NCBI RefSeq assembly: GCF_014647675.1
Contig: NZ_BMPQ01000031.1
Location: forward strand, 64,250 to 103,797
Source of the DNA: Streptomyces flaveus
GTDB lineage: Bacteria; Actinomycetota; Actinomycetes; Streptomycetales; Streptomycetaceae
Direction: 5' to 3'
Length of the DNA: 39,548 nt
Notes under the pieces: model-generated
What the model was told of the DNA's origin: nothing
Databases searched by the model: none
What the model saw: only the letters and a program-made list of their open reading frames with translations
Shown here: positions 30,862 through 39,150 of the stretch, piece by piece
Layout of the letters: every line of letters begins with the position of its first letter
Position numbering within the stretch: position 1 is the first letter of the stretch
Translations under genes and position numbers: made by a program

Positions 30862-33437
30862 GGGGCCTGGCTCCCCTCATCCTCGCTGTGCGAGCGGAGC
30901 GGCCTTGCCGGATTCCCGCCCCACGACGCCTCCTGCGGGACTACCTCTCCCTTCATCAGGAAGGAGTCAGGGGCGAGTACCGCACCGTCGCCCACCGTCA
31001 CGCCGTAGTGGACGAAAGCGCCGACACCGAGGGTGCAGCCGGAGCCGATCATGCTCCGGTCGGACTTGAAGGCGCCGTCCTCCTGCGAGTGGCACTGGAC
31101 GACACTTCCCGAGTTGAGCGTGCAGCCGTCCCCGATGGCAGCCATGGCCCGTTCCGTCAGATAGCAGCCGTCGTCGAAGACCATGCGGCCGAGCCGCACC
31201 CCCAGCAGCCGCCAGATCACGTTCTTGAACGGGGTGCCGTTGAAGATCTTCAGGTACGTCTCCGACGGCACCTTCCAGTAGCGCTCACGCCGCCAGAAGT
31301 CCGGGGTGTAGATCGAGCAGAACAGCGGCCTCAGGGGACGGAACGCTGTGACGACGCGTTCGACCAGCACGAAGTAGGCGATGGTGAACACCACGACAAG
31401 GACGTCGGCCAGCGCGATCGCCGACACTCCGAACTGCCCGTACAGCTCCGCGGCTCCTGAGGCGAGCAGGGCGAGAGCGAAGGCGTAGATCCAACGCGTC
31501 AGCAGGTACCACCCCATGGTGGCGGCGTTGTGCCTGTTCTTGGCGGCAAGGCCGCGCCGCAGCTCCTCCCGGCTCTTGAACCGGTCGAACCTGCTGTCCC
31601 GCAGGACCGAACGGGGAATCTCGAAGCTGGGCGAGCCCAGCAGCCCGACGCCCTCGCGGACCTCCCCGTCGACGGGCACCATCACCTTCGTCGCGAGAAG
31701 GCAGTTGTCGCCGGTCCTGCCCTGCGTGGGGTACGCGACCCTGTTCCCCAGGAAGTTGCGCGGCCCGATCGACACCCGGGACACGCGGAACGCGGTACTG
31801 GAGAAGTCGGCGTTCATGATCGACAGGCCGTCGGCGACCATCGTCCCGCGCCCGACGGAGCTCAGCAACGGCGTCTCGTGCTTCACCTCCGTGCCGAAGT
31901 TCGACCCGGTCTGCTCGACCCGGGAGAGGTCGTACCCGAGCCACCGCAGGTAGTGGACGATGCAGGAGCTGTCCCCGAACAGGCGCTTCGGGAGCTTCCA
32001 GTTGGTCAAGAGCGCGATCGTCCGGTGCACCCCGTCGTGAAAGCCGTACAGACAGTAGACCCTGCCCGGCCTGAGGGTCAGGCCGAGCAGACGGGGAACG
32101 GTGGTCAGGACGAGGAGACCGGCGGGAACGGCGCCGAAGACGAGCACGAAGGAGAACACCAGGGCGTCGCGGTAATACGCCCAGTCGGCGAAGACCGCGG
32201 GCCCCGGCTCCAGAGCCGAGCTGAGCTGCGGGACCTCGACGAGCAGCGCGGCCACGCCGCCGACCGCCAACGGCATGTACAGGCTCAGTGCGATCAGCAG
32301 CTGCAGAACGCTGTGGGCCGCCCTGCGCACCGCACCGCAGCGGGCCGCCCCCACCACTTGGTAGTCCACGTCGGTCCGCTGTGCCGGAGACCCGTGCCAG
32401 TGCTCGCCGTCGGGCACCGCCTGCCCACGGTGCAGCGAGGAGGCATGGCCGAGCTGGGCCCCGTCGCCCAGCGACGTGTCGATGTCGAGCACCGTGGCCT
32501 CGCTGACCAGCACGTTCCTGCCGAGGGTGACCGGGCCCGTCTGGATCAGTCCGGCGTGGGCCCGGTAACAGGCGAAGGACGAGTCCTTCCGGACGACCGC
32601 GCTGTCGCCGATGGCGAGCAGATCGGTGCACACCGGCACGCTCCGGGAGAGGACCACGGCGCCACGCCCGACCTTCGCGCCCAGTGCCCTGAGGTAGAGC
32701 AGGTAGAGCGGCGAGCCGCTGAACAACACCAGCGGATCCGACCGGACCAGCGTCTTGACGACCCAGAAGCGGACGTACGCAAGACTCCAGACACGGATCT
32801 GCTGAGGCTTCCACCGGCCGACGAGCATCCACTTCACGAGGACGGGAAGGACACACAGGCCCAGAAAGGCCGCACCGCCGAACAGGACCGACCGCAGGTA
32901 CACGTCGAGCACACCCGATCCGGCGGAGATCCACTCGTAGCCCCGGGCGGCGCCGAAGGCGATGAGGTAGGCGTACCCGAGGAAGGCCAGGAACTGCAGC
33001 GCGCCGCACAGGACGTACTGCGGCATGCCCGCCGGGGGCTGAGCCGGCACCGAGGCCGGGGCCGACACCGGAAACGGCTCTGGTGCCGGGGCCGGTGCCG
33101 GGGCCACGGCCGCCGACTCCGCCCGGGGAGCGGGCGGGGCATCCGCGAGCGCCGTCGCCAAGCTCCTGATCGTCGGGTGCCGATAGACGTCCTTCATCGA
33201 CACCGACGGCAGATCCGCACGCTTCCTGACCCGCGCGCAGAAGTGCGCCATCACCAGCGAGTCGGCGCCCAGTTCGTTGAAGAAGTGACCGTCGACCGGC
33301 ACCTGCTCGGTCCGCACGACCGCGGCCAGAATCGCGGCGAGGGTCTTCTCGATTGCGGCCGGTTCACCGTACCCGTCCAGGAGGACCATGGATTCCTCCG
33401 GAACGGAGGGCAGCGTCTCCACCGGCTTGTCCACCAT
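30849..33437 (-). CDS. Carrier protein fused to a Pls-type membrane polymerase with three left-handed beta-helix domains, no adenylation domain
   Basis: 862 residues from ATG 33437 (MVDKPVETL), set by GGGAG 5 bases upstream; a GTG at 33551 lacks a good site. Residues about 25-100 are a carrier domain with Ser60 in FFNELGADSL. A Pro/Ala linker (100-137) follows, then paired membrane helices near 142-165 and 182-206, a hexapeptide-repeat domain at about 235-352, helices near 378-402 and 425-450, a second such domain at about 465-610, helices near 642-667 and 672-698, and a third domain at about 720-847. This is the TM-C1-TM-C2-TM-C3 layout of epsilon-poly-L-lysine synthetase (Pls) without its adenylation domain. 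In Pls the repeat domains join monomers by isopeptide bonds. Here the monomer must come from the separate A-carrier protein encoded next (ATGA overlap). Confidence 0.85.
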   Translation of the reverse strand: MVDKPVETLPSVPEESMVLLDGYGEPAAIEKTLAAILAAVVRTEQVPVDGHFFNELGADSLVMAHFCARVRKRADLPSVSMKDVYRHPTIRSLATALADAPPAPRAESAAVAPAPAPAPEPFPVSAPASVPAQPPAGMPQYVLCGALQFLAFLGYAYLIAFGAARGYEWISAGSGVLDVYLRSVLFGGAAFLGLCVLPVLVKWMLVGRWKPQQIRVWSLAYVRFWVVKTLVRSDPLVLFSGSPLYLLYLRALGAKVGRGAVVLSRSVPVCTDLLAIGDSAVVRKDSSFACYRAHAGLIQTGPVTLGRNVLVSEATVLDIDTSLGDGAQLGHASSLHRGQAVPDGEHWHGSPAQRTDVDYQVVGAARCGAVRRAAHSVLQLLIALSLYMPLAVGGVAALLVEVPQLSSALEPGPAVFADWAYYRDALVFSFVLVFGAVPAGLLVLTTVPRLLGLTLRPGRVYCLYGFHDGVHRTIALLTNWKLPKRLFGDSSCIVHYLRWLGYDLSRVEQTGSNFGTEVKHETPLLSSVGRGTMVADGLSIMNADFSSTAFRVSRVSIGPRNFLGNRVAYPTQGRTGDNCLLATKVMVPVDGEVREGVGLLGSPSFEIPRSVLRDSRFDRFKSREELRRGLAAKNRHNAATMGWYLLTRWIYAFALALLASGAAELYGQFGVSAIALADVLVVVFTIAYFVLVERVVTAFRPLRPLFCSIYTPDFWRRERYWKVPSETYLKIFNGTPFKNVIWRLLGVRLGRMVFDDGCYLTERAMAAIGDGCTLNSGSVVQCHSQEDGAFKSDRSMIGSGCTLGVGAFVHYGVTVGDGAVLAPDSFLMKGEVVPQEASWGGNPARPLRSHSEDEGSQAPWRP

Positions 33438-33920
33438 GTCAGCTCCCGGGAAGCTTCCGAGGAAGCGCCGGCCGGCACTGACCGACTTGCGTTGGACACC
33501 GGTTTCGGACGGATACCGAGTGCGAACGACGCGGGCTGTCGCCAAAACCACCCATGCTCTTGATTCGGTGCCGGGACGCGGACAGATCTCGATATTCGGA
33601 AACTTCTCGTGAGCCGGACTCCGCGAGAGGGTGCCGCGAGGTGGGAGTGCTCGACGGCGACGAGGGTTCCATAGGGCTACTAGGGGTGGTCAGCCGTTTG
33701 TAACGAGCCGCTAAGTAGGTGCCCTTGTTGTCACCGTGCCGAAGGCGACCAGTCCGAGAACTCCTTGACCGGTCAAAAGCCAGAACGCTTCAGCCATCCC
33801 GAACTGCACGGTCTCTGCCAGGTTGACCTGTTCGGGATACTCACGCAGGGCGTCCACCAGCGGTGCGCAGAAGCCGCGGCACCCCGAAGCACCGTGGACG
33901 CGGACGGCAAGGTCCGGCAG
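33438..33920. promoter_or_regulatory. Upstream region of the polymer operon (483 bases)
   Basis: This gap lies between the FAD oxidoreductase stop and the polymerase start, both on the minus strand, and should hold the operon promoter. Visible elements are a ribosome site (33443-33447), a perfect palindrome at 33765-33776 and an A/T-richer patch at about 33660-33730 (minus strand has CTAGTAGCCCTATG). No promoter box pair could be assigned with confidence. From the FAD stop to 33711 the minus strand stays open for 69 codons in the same frame, with fairly protein-like composition but no clear start. Confidence 0.5.
33765..33776. promoter_or_regulatory. 12-bp perfect palindrome TTGACCGGTCAA (candidate operator)
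   Basis: A fully self-complementary 12-base site about 330 bases upstream of the polymerase start and about 145 bases after the FAD oxidoreductase stop. Palindromes of this size are typical dimeric-repressor sites. It is not tied to any regulator gene in this window. Confidence 0.4.
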
Positions 33921-35306
33921 TCAGTGCTGCTGAGCGGGCTTGATGTTCTGGTTGGCGTGGAAGAGGTTGTCCGGGTCGTACGTCCGCTTGACCTGCGCGA
34001 GCCGGTCGTAGTGGTCGCGGTAGGTGGCCCGGACCCGCTCCTGGTCCTCGCCCTGCCCCATGAAGTTCACGTACGAGCCGCCCATGGAGTGGGGGTGCGT
34101 CTCCTCCCAGTAGTCGACACACCATTGCTTGATGGTCTCGGCGTTGGCCGGGTCGGGGTCGACGCCGGCGAAGACGCCGGACCACACGGCGTCCCGGTAG
34201 CTCCACGCGGTGTCTTCCCGGCCCACGCGGTGGGCGGCCGCGTCGACCGGGTAGAGGTGCATCAGCGACAGCGGGGTGGGGAGGTTCTCGCCGTACTTGA
34301 GGTGCACGTCCACGGCGGCGTCCGGGATACGGTCGAAGAAGTCGCCGCGCCAGTACCACTGGTACCCGGTGGGGATCAGCTCGTCGAACAGGCTCTGCAA
34401 CGCGGGATAGGGCATCGGTGCCGTGAAGTGGAAGGCGGGCGGGGCGGGCTCGTTCACCACCGCGAGGGCGTCCTCGGTGCGGTCCGGGTCACCGGTGTGA
34501 CACCACATGATGCCGCACATCTTCCGGCCGTGGATCTCTTCGGGGAAGGGTGGGCCGGGCGGGATGGTGAACAGCGTGAAGAAGCCGTAGATGTCCTCCG
34601 GGGCCTGCGGGAGGAAGTCGCGGTACCACGTGAGCACCTCGCGTGTGTGGTCGACCGGCCACACGGTAATGCCGACCCCGACGGTGTCCACCGGGTGCAG
34701 GCGGTAGGTGAACGAGGTCACGATGCCGAAGTTGCCGCCGCCACCGCGCAGGGCCCAGAACAGGTCCGGGTGCTCGGTCTCGCTCGCGGTGACGAAGCTG
34801 CCGTCGGCCAGCACGACGTCCGCGGCCAGCAGGTTGTCCACCGTCAGGCCGTACTTGCGGGTGAGGTATCCATGGCCACCGCCGAGGGTCAGGCCCCCCA
34901 CGCCCGTCATCGACACGATGCCGGTGGGGGTGGCGAGCCCGAAGCCGTGGGTGGCGTGGTCGAGATCGCGGAGCTGGCTGCCGCCGCCCACCTGGGCGGT
35001 CCTCTCGGCGGGGTCGACCCGTACCCAGCGCATCGGCGACAGGTCGACGGTGACGCCGTCCTCCACGAGGCACAGGCCGGGACCACTGTGCCCGCCACCC
35101 CGAACGGCGAGTTCCAGGCTGTTGTCGCGGATGAAGTTGACCGCATCCATGACATCCGCGGCGTCCGCGCACCGCACGATGGCGGCGGGACGCTTGTCGA
35201 TCATTGCGTTGTAGATGCTGCGGGCCTCGAGATATTCGGGATCCTGCGGGCCTATGACCGGCCCCCGCAGAGAGGTCTGCATCGCATCCAAGGTCGCACT
35301 GTCCAT
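33921..35306 (-). CDS. FAD-linked oxidoreductase of the BBE/PCMH type
   Basis: 461 residues from ATG 35306, after GGAG with 6-base spacing. The FAD domain has the covalent-flavin His in LAVRGGGHSGPG (near residue 70), then MTGVGGLTLGGGHGYLTRKYGLTVDNLL and ALRGGGGNFGIVTSF. The position where bicovalent family members have Cys holds no Cys, so a single His-FAD link is expected. The C-terminal berberine-bridge segment is present (SYVNFMGQGEDQERVRATYRDHYDRLAQVKRTYDPDNLFHANQNI). No signal peptide. The family oxidises alcohols, sugars or amine-type metabolites with oxygen. It lies upstream of the polymer operon on the same strand, 483 bases away, so membership in that pathway is possible but not shown. 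Confidence 0.88.
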   Translation of the reverse strand: MDSATLDAMQTSLRGPVIGPQDPEYLEARSIYNAMIDKRPAAIVRCADAADVMDAVNFIRDNSLELAVRGGGHSGPGLCLVEDGVTVDLSPMRWVRVDPAERTAQVGGGSQLRDLDHATHGFGLATPTGIVSMTGVGGLTLGGGHGYLTRKYGLTVDNLLAADVVLADGSFVTASETEHPDLFWALRGGGGNFGIVTSFTYRLHPVDTVGVGITVWPVDHTREVLTWYRDFLPQAPEDIYGFFTLFTIPPGPPFPEEIHGRKMCGIMWCHTGDPDRTEDALAVVNEPAPPAFHFTAPMPYPALQSLFDELIPTGYQWYWRGDFFDRIPDAAVDVHLKYGENLPTPLSLMHLYPVDAAAHRVGREDTAWSYRDAVWSGVFAGVDPDPANAETIKQWCVDYWEETHPHSMGGSYVNFMGQGEDQERVRATYRDHYDRLAQVKRTYDPDNLFHANQNIKPAQQH

Positions 35307-35726
35307 GGTGATCTCCTCGAGAGGAGCAGATTTCTTGCCCCCGGCTTCGGCCTTCCACGGCTGTCACCTCGATCACCCGCTGCTTGGACCGGGACTTCAC
35401 CAAGTTGTCTCTGAGCCCGGGATTTCGCGGGCGTCGGCTCATCGGATGCCGCAAGGCTGACTTGTCCAGCGTCCCGCCGACTACCGAGCCCCGCAATTCC
35501 TGCAGATCGCTGCTCGCCGGGAGTCCAGTCTGTGCTGCGGGGCCGTAGAGGCTCCAGCCCTTCAGATACAGCCGAGCATCGAGGGCAGTGACAACAAGTA
35601 GAGGTCGCTGAGGCCGACCGAAGTCCTGCCACGCCCAATGACGGAGCGCTCCTGCTCGACCGTCGCCCTGGTGAACCGTAACGAGGGTTCTGACAGGCGT
35701 GGAGCTACACCTGATATCCCATCAGA

Positions 35727-35754
35727 ACGAGCGCCAAATGAGCGTAAACGAGCG
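35727..35754 (+). promoter_or_regulatory. Three GAGCG heptamers at 11- and 10-bp spacing (SARP-like direct repeats?)
   Basis: ACGAGCG (35727), ATGAGCG (35738) and ACGAGCG (35748) lie on one face of the helix. A second pair, CAGAGCG (35964) and ACGAGCG (35975), has the same 11-bp period. SARP regulators of Streptomyces are known to bind TCGAGC-type heptamers repeated every 11 bp. No SARP gene is in the window, so binding is a guess. Confidence 0.35.
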
Positions 35755-36213
35755 TCAATTCAATATCAAGATATCGCCCGCAACGCCCACACCGCACCTA
35801 ACGCGCGCGCCCAAAACCGCAGCTCAAGAGCCCTTCACGGCAGGCTCCAAAATCGCCACGCACTCCACATTATGCGTCATCGGTATGACGTCGGTCTGTG
35901 CTGGTTATGGAAAAGCGCAGGTCACAGCAATCCCATCGATTCTCGCCCCGGCTTGTCGGCGTCCAGAGCGTCAAACGAGCGTCACGGCCGACGGCCTGCG
36001 CTTGCTCCTTGGCGACCGCTCCCGCGGTGCGCGGCCCATTGCGTGTTCAAGCCGGTCGACGAGGAGGCCGAGAGGGCCGACCGGACTCCACCGGCGCCAT
36101 CCGTCGATGTGCCCAAATGTGCAGGTCGCCAAGCCGTCTGGTGAGTGCGACTCCCAAGGCTCTCTGCAGCAACCGGACCGTGGTCTACACCAGGAATAGG
36201 CCCGAGGTCATTC

Positions 36214-36229
36214 CCCTCTGGTCGGAGGG
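36214..36229 (-). terminator. Weak hairpin after the DUF262 gene
   Basis: On the minus strand CCCTC, six bases, GAGGG occurs 16-31 bases after the TGA of the DUF262 gene. A five-pair stem with no T-run is weak evidence. Confidence 0.25.
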
Positions 36230-36245
36230 CTGGCCATAGGGACGC

Positions 36246-38522
36246 TCATCCCCAGTGTTCCTCCTGGTAGCGCAGGAGGTCATCGCCGTGGAGTTGCTTC
36301 GTGGCGTTGCCGACCCGGACCCAGAAGTCGGTGGCGCCGTTGCCGCCCTTGGCGGGCTTGGCGAACACCGGTTTACCTGCCGCGGCAACGCTGATCTGAC
36401 AGACGACATTGCCAGAAATCTCGGGGAAGCGTACGCGGACGGTGGTCGCTGTCGGTGTCGACAGGCTGCTGTCGAGGAGTTGGCGTACGAAGAGCTCATA
36501 CCCGTCGACGCTGGCCTGCGACTCCAGAGTGGTGAGGTCGTTCTCGATGCCGAGGACGGTTCCGTCGTCGGCGACACCGATGAACAGGTTTCCGCCCTCG
36601 CCGTTCAGGAAGCCACAGACGGCCTTGACGATGTTGTGCCGTAGGGACTTGTCGGCCTGCCGGGTGTGCACATTCCAGCGGGCGCTGGCCTTGAACTCGG
36701 TGCCCTGGGACTCGCCAGCGGCGATCATGTCGGCCGGGGTGGTTGGGACGTACGCAGGGCGTTCCCCTGTGAGGGTTTCGAACGCTTCCCGCACGACCTT
36801 GGCGATTAGCTGGCGCCGCCGTTCCAGGAAGGTCAAATAGTCGAGCTGTTCCCAGCCGACCGGGAGCGCGTGCCACCGTACCTGCCGCTCGAGCATCTCC
36901 GGGTCCATCGCGTCCGTGATTCTCGGCCAGTAGTCATGTGGTGCGTCGGTGTTGGACAGCTCATCTGCCGGCCATGTCACGTAGGCCATGTTGGCGATGG
37001 CATTGACTTGGCGCCGGTCGGTGATACCCAGTCCGGCGAGCGCCTTGCGGTGGAACAGGTTGTCCCGGTCGACAGCCTTGGCGGGTTGGACTGAGGGGTC
37101 CAGCAGATCACGGATTCGTTGGTCGCCGAAGAGCATTTCGGCGTCGAGGATGTTGAGCGCCGCCTGGTAGGCGAACAGTACCGGTGAACGCGACGAGGAT
37201 GTGTCCAGCCGGTTCGGCAGTGAGATGTCCCAGTAGTCGCCGGTGAAGTTTGCTGCGATGATCCGGTCGAGTTCCGCGGTGAAGGCTCGGCCGTCACCTG
37301 GCGGCAGACTGCCGATCCGTCCCAGGTCAAACTCCATCTGTGACTCCGGCGAGTTGGAGTACCGACCGGTGGTGTGCGCCATGAAGAACCACCGTCCGAT
37401 CACGGGACGGAGTTCATCGATCGTCAGTCCGAAGTCGTGGCGTCCGATCAGCCAGATCGTGTAGCTGTACAGCAGGGCGTTGTCGGAGGTGATCATCTTG
37501 CGACTGCGGAAGCCGGCCGCCGTGACGCACTGGAAGAACTCGTGCCAGCTGGTCAGGTCCAGGACCTTCGTGTGTGCTTGGGCGAGCCGGTCGAACTGCT
37601 CCTGCCGTCGAGCGGCGGTGACCTTGCCGGTTTCAAGGTCCTTTCCCCGTAGGACGCTATAGACGTGCTGCAGCCGGGCGCGCCGGAAGGCGACAGCGAC
37701 GGCTACGCGCAGCAGTTGGTCCGGGCGGGGGTCCAGAAAGGCGTTTCGAGGGCTCGGACCGGGGAGTCCTGCGACCACCGCGCTGCGGCTGAAGTCTTCC
37801 AGCTGGCGGCGGCCCTTCTCCCAATGCACTGACATCAGGGTGAGGATGAAGTCGGACTGGTTGAGCTTCACGCCTTCGGAGTTGATGCGCACGAAGATGT
37901 CGGCGACCTGCTCCTCGTTGGCCGAAGCACCCAGCTCCACAACCTGGAAGCGGAACTCGTGCAGGTCCCGGACCCTGTCTACGCGTTCTTCGAGCTCATC
38001 CTTGGCAGCGTCCGACAAGGGCTGGCCGCTGGCCTGTTCGAGCCGTTGGAAGAACTGCCGGACGGTGGGCTTGTAACCACCTTGGGCCCAGAGCGCTGTG
38101 ATGTCCGGAATAAAGTGGGCGTCACGCTCGATCGCCGCGTCCGTGACCTCAAACGCCTGGTCCTCCGGTTGGAACGCGATGCGAACGTTGATCTCGTCGA
38201 AAGACTTAGTGACGATCTTGCGTCCGGTGAGGACAGCGAACAGGGCGGTGAGCCGCTGCTGCCCGTCAACGACCAACAGCTGAGGTGCCCGATCACCGGC
38301 TTCCGTTCCGATCTGCCGCGTCCCCACCTCAGCGCCGGTCTCCCAGAACATCAGGGTGCCGATCGGGTAGCCTCGATACATCGAGTCGAAGAGATCGCGG
38401 GTCTTCGCCGCAGACCAGACGAACGGGCGTTGAATGTCTGGCAATCCGATACGACCGCCTTCGATGTTCTCGATCAGGTGCCGGAGCGTGTAACCAGTGT
38501 CGCGATACAAAGTGGGTGGCAC
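36246..38522 (-). CDS. DUF262 (GmrSD-N-like) protein fused to a Schlafen/AlbA_2-like domain
   Basis: 758 residues from GTG 38522, with TTAGGAG 9 bases upstream. The N-terminal domain is DUF262: IGLPDIQRPFVWSAAKTRDLFDSMYRGYPIG, then the hallmark VVDGQQRLTALFAVLTG (near residue 88) and FVRINSEGVKLNQSD. A helical middle (about 250-570) has no recognised motif. The C-terminal 140 residues look like an AlbA_2/Schlafen-type domain: ESQGTEFKAS (about 627), LRHNIVKAVCGFLNGEGGNLFIGVADDGTVLGIENDL and a later PVFAKPAKGGNGATDFWVRVGNATKQL. The DUF1524 HNH nuclease half usual in GmrSD is absent. DUF262 proteins are known in type IV restriction and other phage defence; a defence role is inferred. It is a single gene with no partner on its strand. 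Confidence 0.82.
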   Translation of the reverse strand: MPPTLYRDTGYTLRHLIENIEGGRIGLPDIQRPFVWSAAKTRDLFDSMYRGYPIGTLMFWETGAEVGTRQIGTEAGDRAPQLLVVDGQQRLTALFAVLTGRKIVTKSFDEINVRIAFQPEDQAFEVTDAAIERDAHFIPDITALWAQGGYKPTVRQFFQRLEQASGQPLSDAAKDELEERVDRVRDLHEFRFQVVELGASANEEQVADIFVRINSEGVKLNQSDFILTLMSVHWEKGRRQLEDFSRSAVVAGLPGPSPRNAFLDPRPDQLLRVAVAVAFRRARLQHVYSVLRGKDLETGKVTAARRQEQFDRLAQAHTKVLDLTSWHEFFQCVTAAGFRSRKMITSDNALLYSYTIWLIGRHDFGLTIDELRPVIGRWFFMAHTTGRYSNSPESQMEFDLGRIGSLPPGDGRAFTAELDRIIAANFTGDYWDISLPNRLDTSSSRSPVLFAYQAALNILDAEMLFGDQRIRDLLDPSVQPAKAVDRDNLFHRKALAGLGITDRRQVNAIANMAYVTWPADELSNTDAPHDYWPRITDAMDPEMLERQVRWHALPVGWEQLDYLTFLERRRQLIAKVVREAFETLTGERPAYVPTTPADMIAAGESQGTEFKASARWNVHTRQADKSLRHNIVKAVCGFLNGEGGNLFIGVADDGTVLGIENDLTTLESQASVDGYELFVRQLLDSSLSTPTATTVRVRFPEISGNVVCQISVAAAGKPVFAKPAKGGNGATDFWVRVGNATKQLHGDDLLRYQEEHWG

Positions 38523-38717
38523 AGCCGAGGGCTCCTAACGTCCGAGGGCAACTGGTCGGCGGAAGCGGTCATAGCGTGGGAACAGCATCAGGTTAGCCTG
38601 CGTCACCCTGACGGAGCAGCACCGCTTCGGTCCGGTGGTAATGCGACTAGCCAACTCGCTCACCTGCGGAAGAATGCCGCAGGGCGGCAAACAGCCGCGG
38701 CACCGAGACCTCTTGAC

Positions 38718-39150
38718 GCTCCCGAGATCGTCATCGTCGACACCGACGGGCTGCACGAGCTGGCCAGCCCGGACCTGACCGGTCGTCGCAGCGGCTGGTG
38801 GCCGGCCAGGGCACTGATCGCCAAGGGCCACTCATGTCCAGACCCGGCTCTACGTCATCGACAGCTGGGAGCGAATCCGGGCCGCAAAGGACGCCAGGTC
38901 CTTCACCCACCTCGCCTCGTTGGTAGGCACTCCCGGAGTACGGCGGCTGCGAGCGAGCCACCTGATCACTCCGCCGCACGAGAACGAGCGCGAGCTCCGC
39001 GTGTTCGGGAACGCGCTCGCCGACGTCCTGACCCGGCACGTCGAGGTGACGGGCATCGACGACGAACTGACCTTCTACAGCATGTGCGAAGACGAGATCC
39101 GCGCGGCCCGCAGCTCGGTCTGGCTGCTGCGGCCCGTACGGGCCGCGCTC
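38718..39150 (+). pseudogene. Frameshifted remnant of an unidentified protein
   Basis: Two adjacent frames give protein-like sequence that joins at about 38832: first APEIVIVDTDGLHELASP..TGRRSGWW.ARALIAKGH, then in the next frame QTRLYVIDSWERIRAAKDA, TPGVRRLRASHLITPPHENE and TFYSMCEDEIRAARSSVWLL, after which the resemblance fades near 39150. There is no start codon or ribosome site in place. The fragment looks like part of a larger accessory protein whose ends are gone. Family not recognised; the end ('EIRAARSSVWL') recalls the start of phospholipase-D-like domains, a weak hint. It is divergent from the DUF262 gene and could be a decayed part of the same island. Confidence 0.45.

Larger units (their letters stand above)
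35307..36245. other. Gene-poor spacer of about 940 bases with phased repeats
   Basis: No convincing coding region on either strand: open frames are short, lack ribosome sites and have no family-like motifs. The stretch 35690-35780 and 35840-35960 is visibly richer in A/T than its surroundings. It contains GATATC twice (35713, 35769) and two clusters of GAGCG heptamers. The last 60 bases may include the DUF262 terminator. The composition change suggests a junction between blocks of different origin. Confidence 0.6.

Noticed and set aside
33438..33551. GTG start at 33551 for the polymerase, adding 38 residues
   Set aside because: No ribosome site before it, and the added residues do not resemble a carrier domain; ATG 33437 has GGGAG at proper distance.
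33540..33600. SigK-type promoter (CGAATC/CGAATA hexamers on the minus strand) for the polymer operon
   Set aside because: Two -10-like hexamers exist but no CCATCC-like -35 box was found at the right spacing, so the match is probably chance.
33765..35414. 549-codon open frame on the + strand opposite the FAD oxidoreductase
   Set aside because: It is the antisense shadow of a gene with clear BBE/PCMH motifs; no motif of its own.
35252..35638. 128-codon open frame upstream of and overlapping the FAD oxidoreductase start
   Set aside because: No ribosome site, mixed low-complexity composition, and out of frame with the real gene start.
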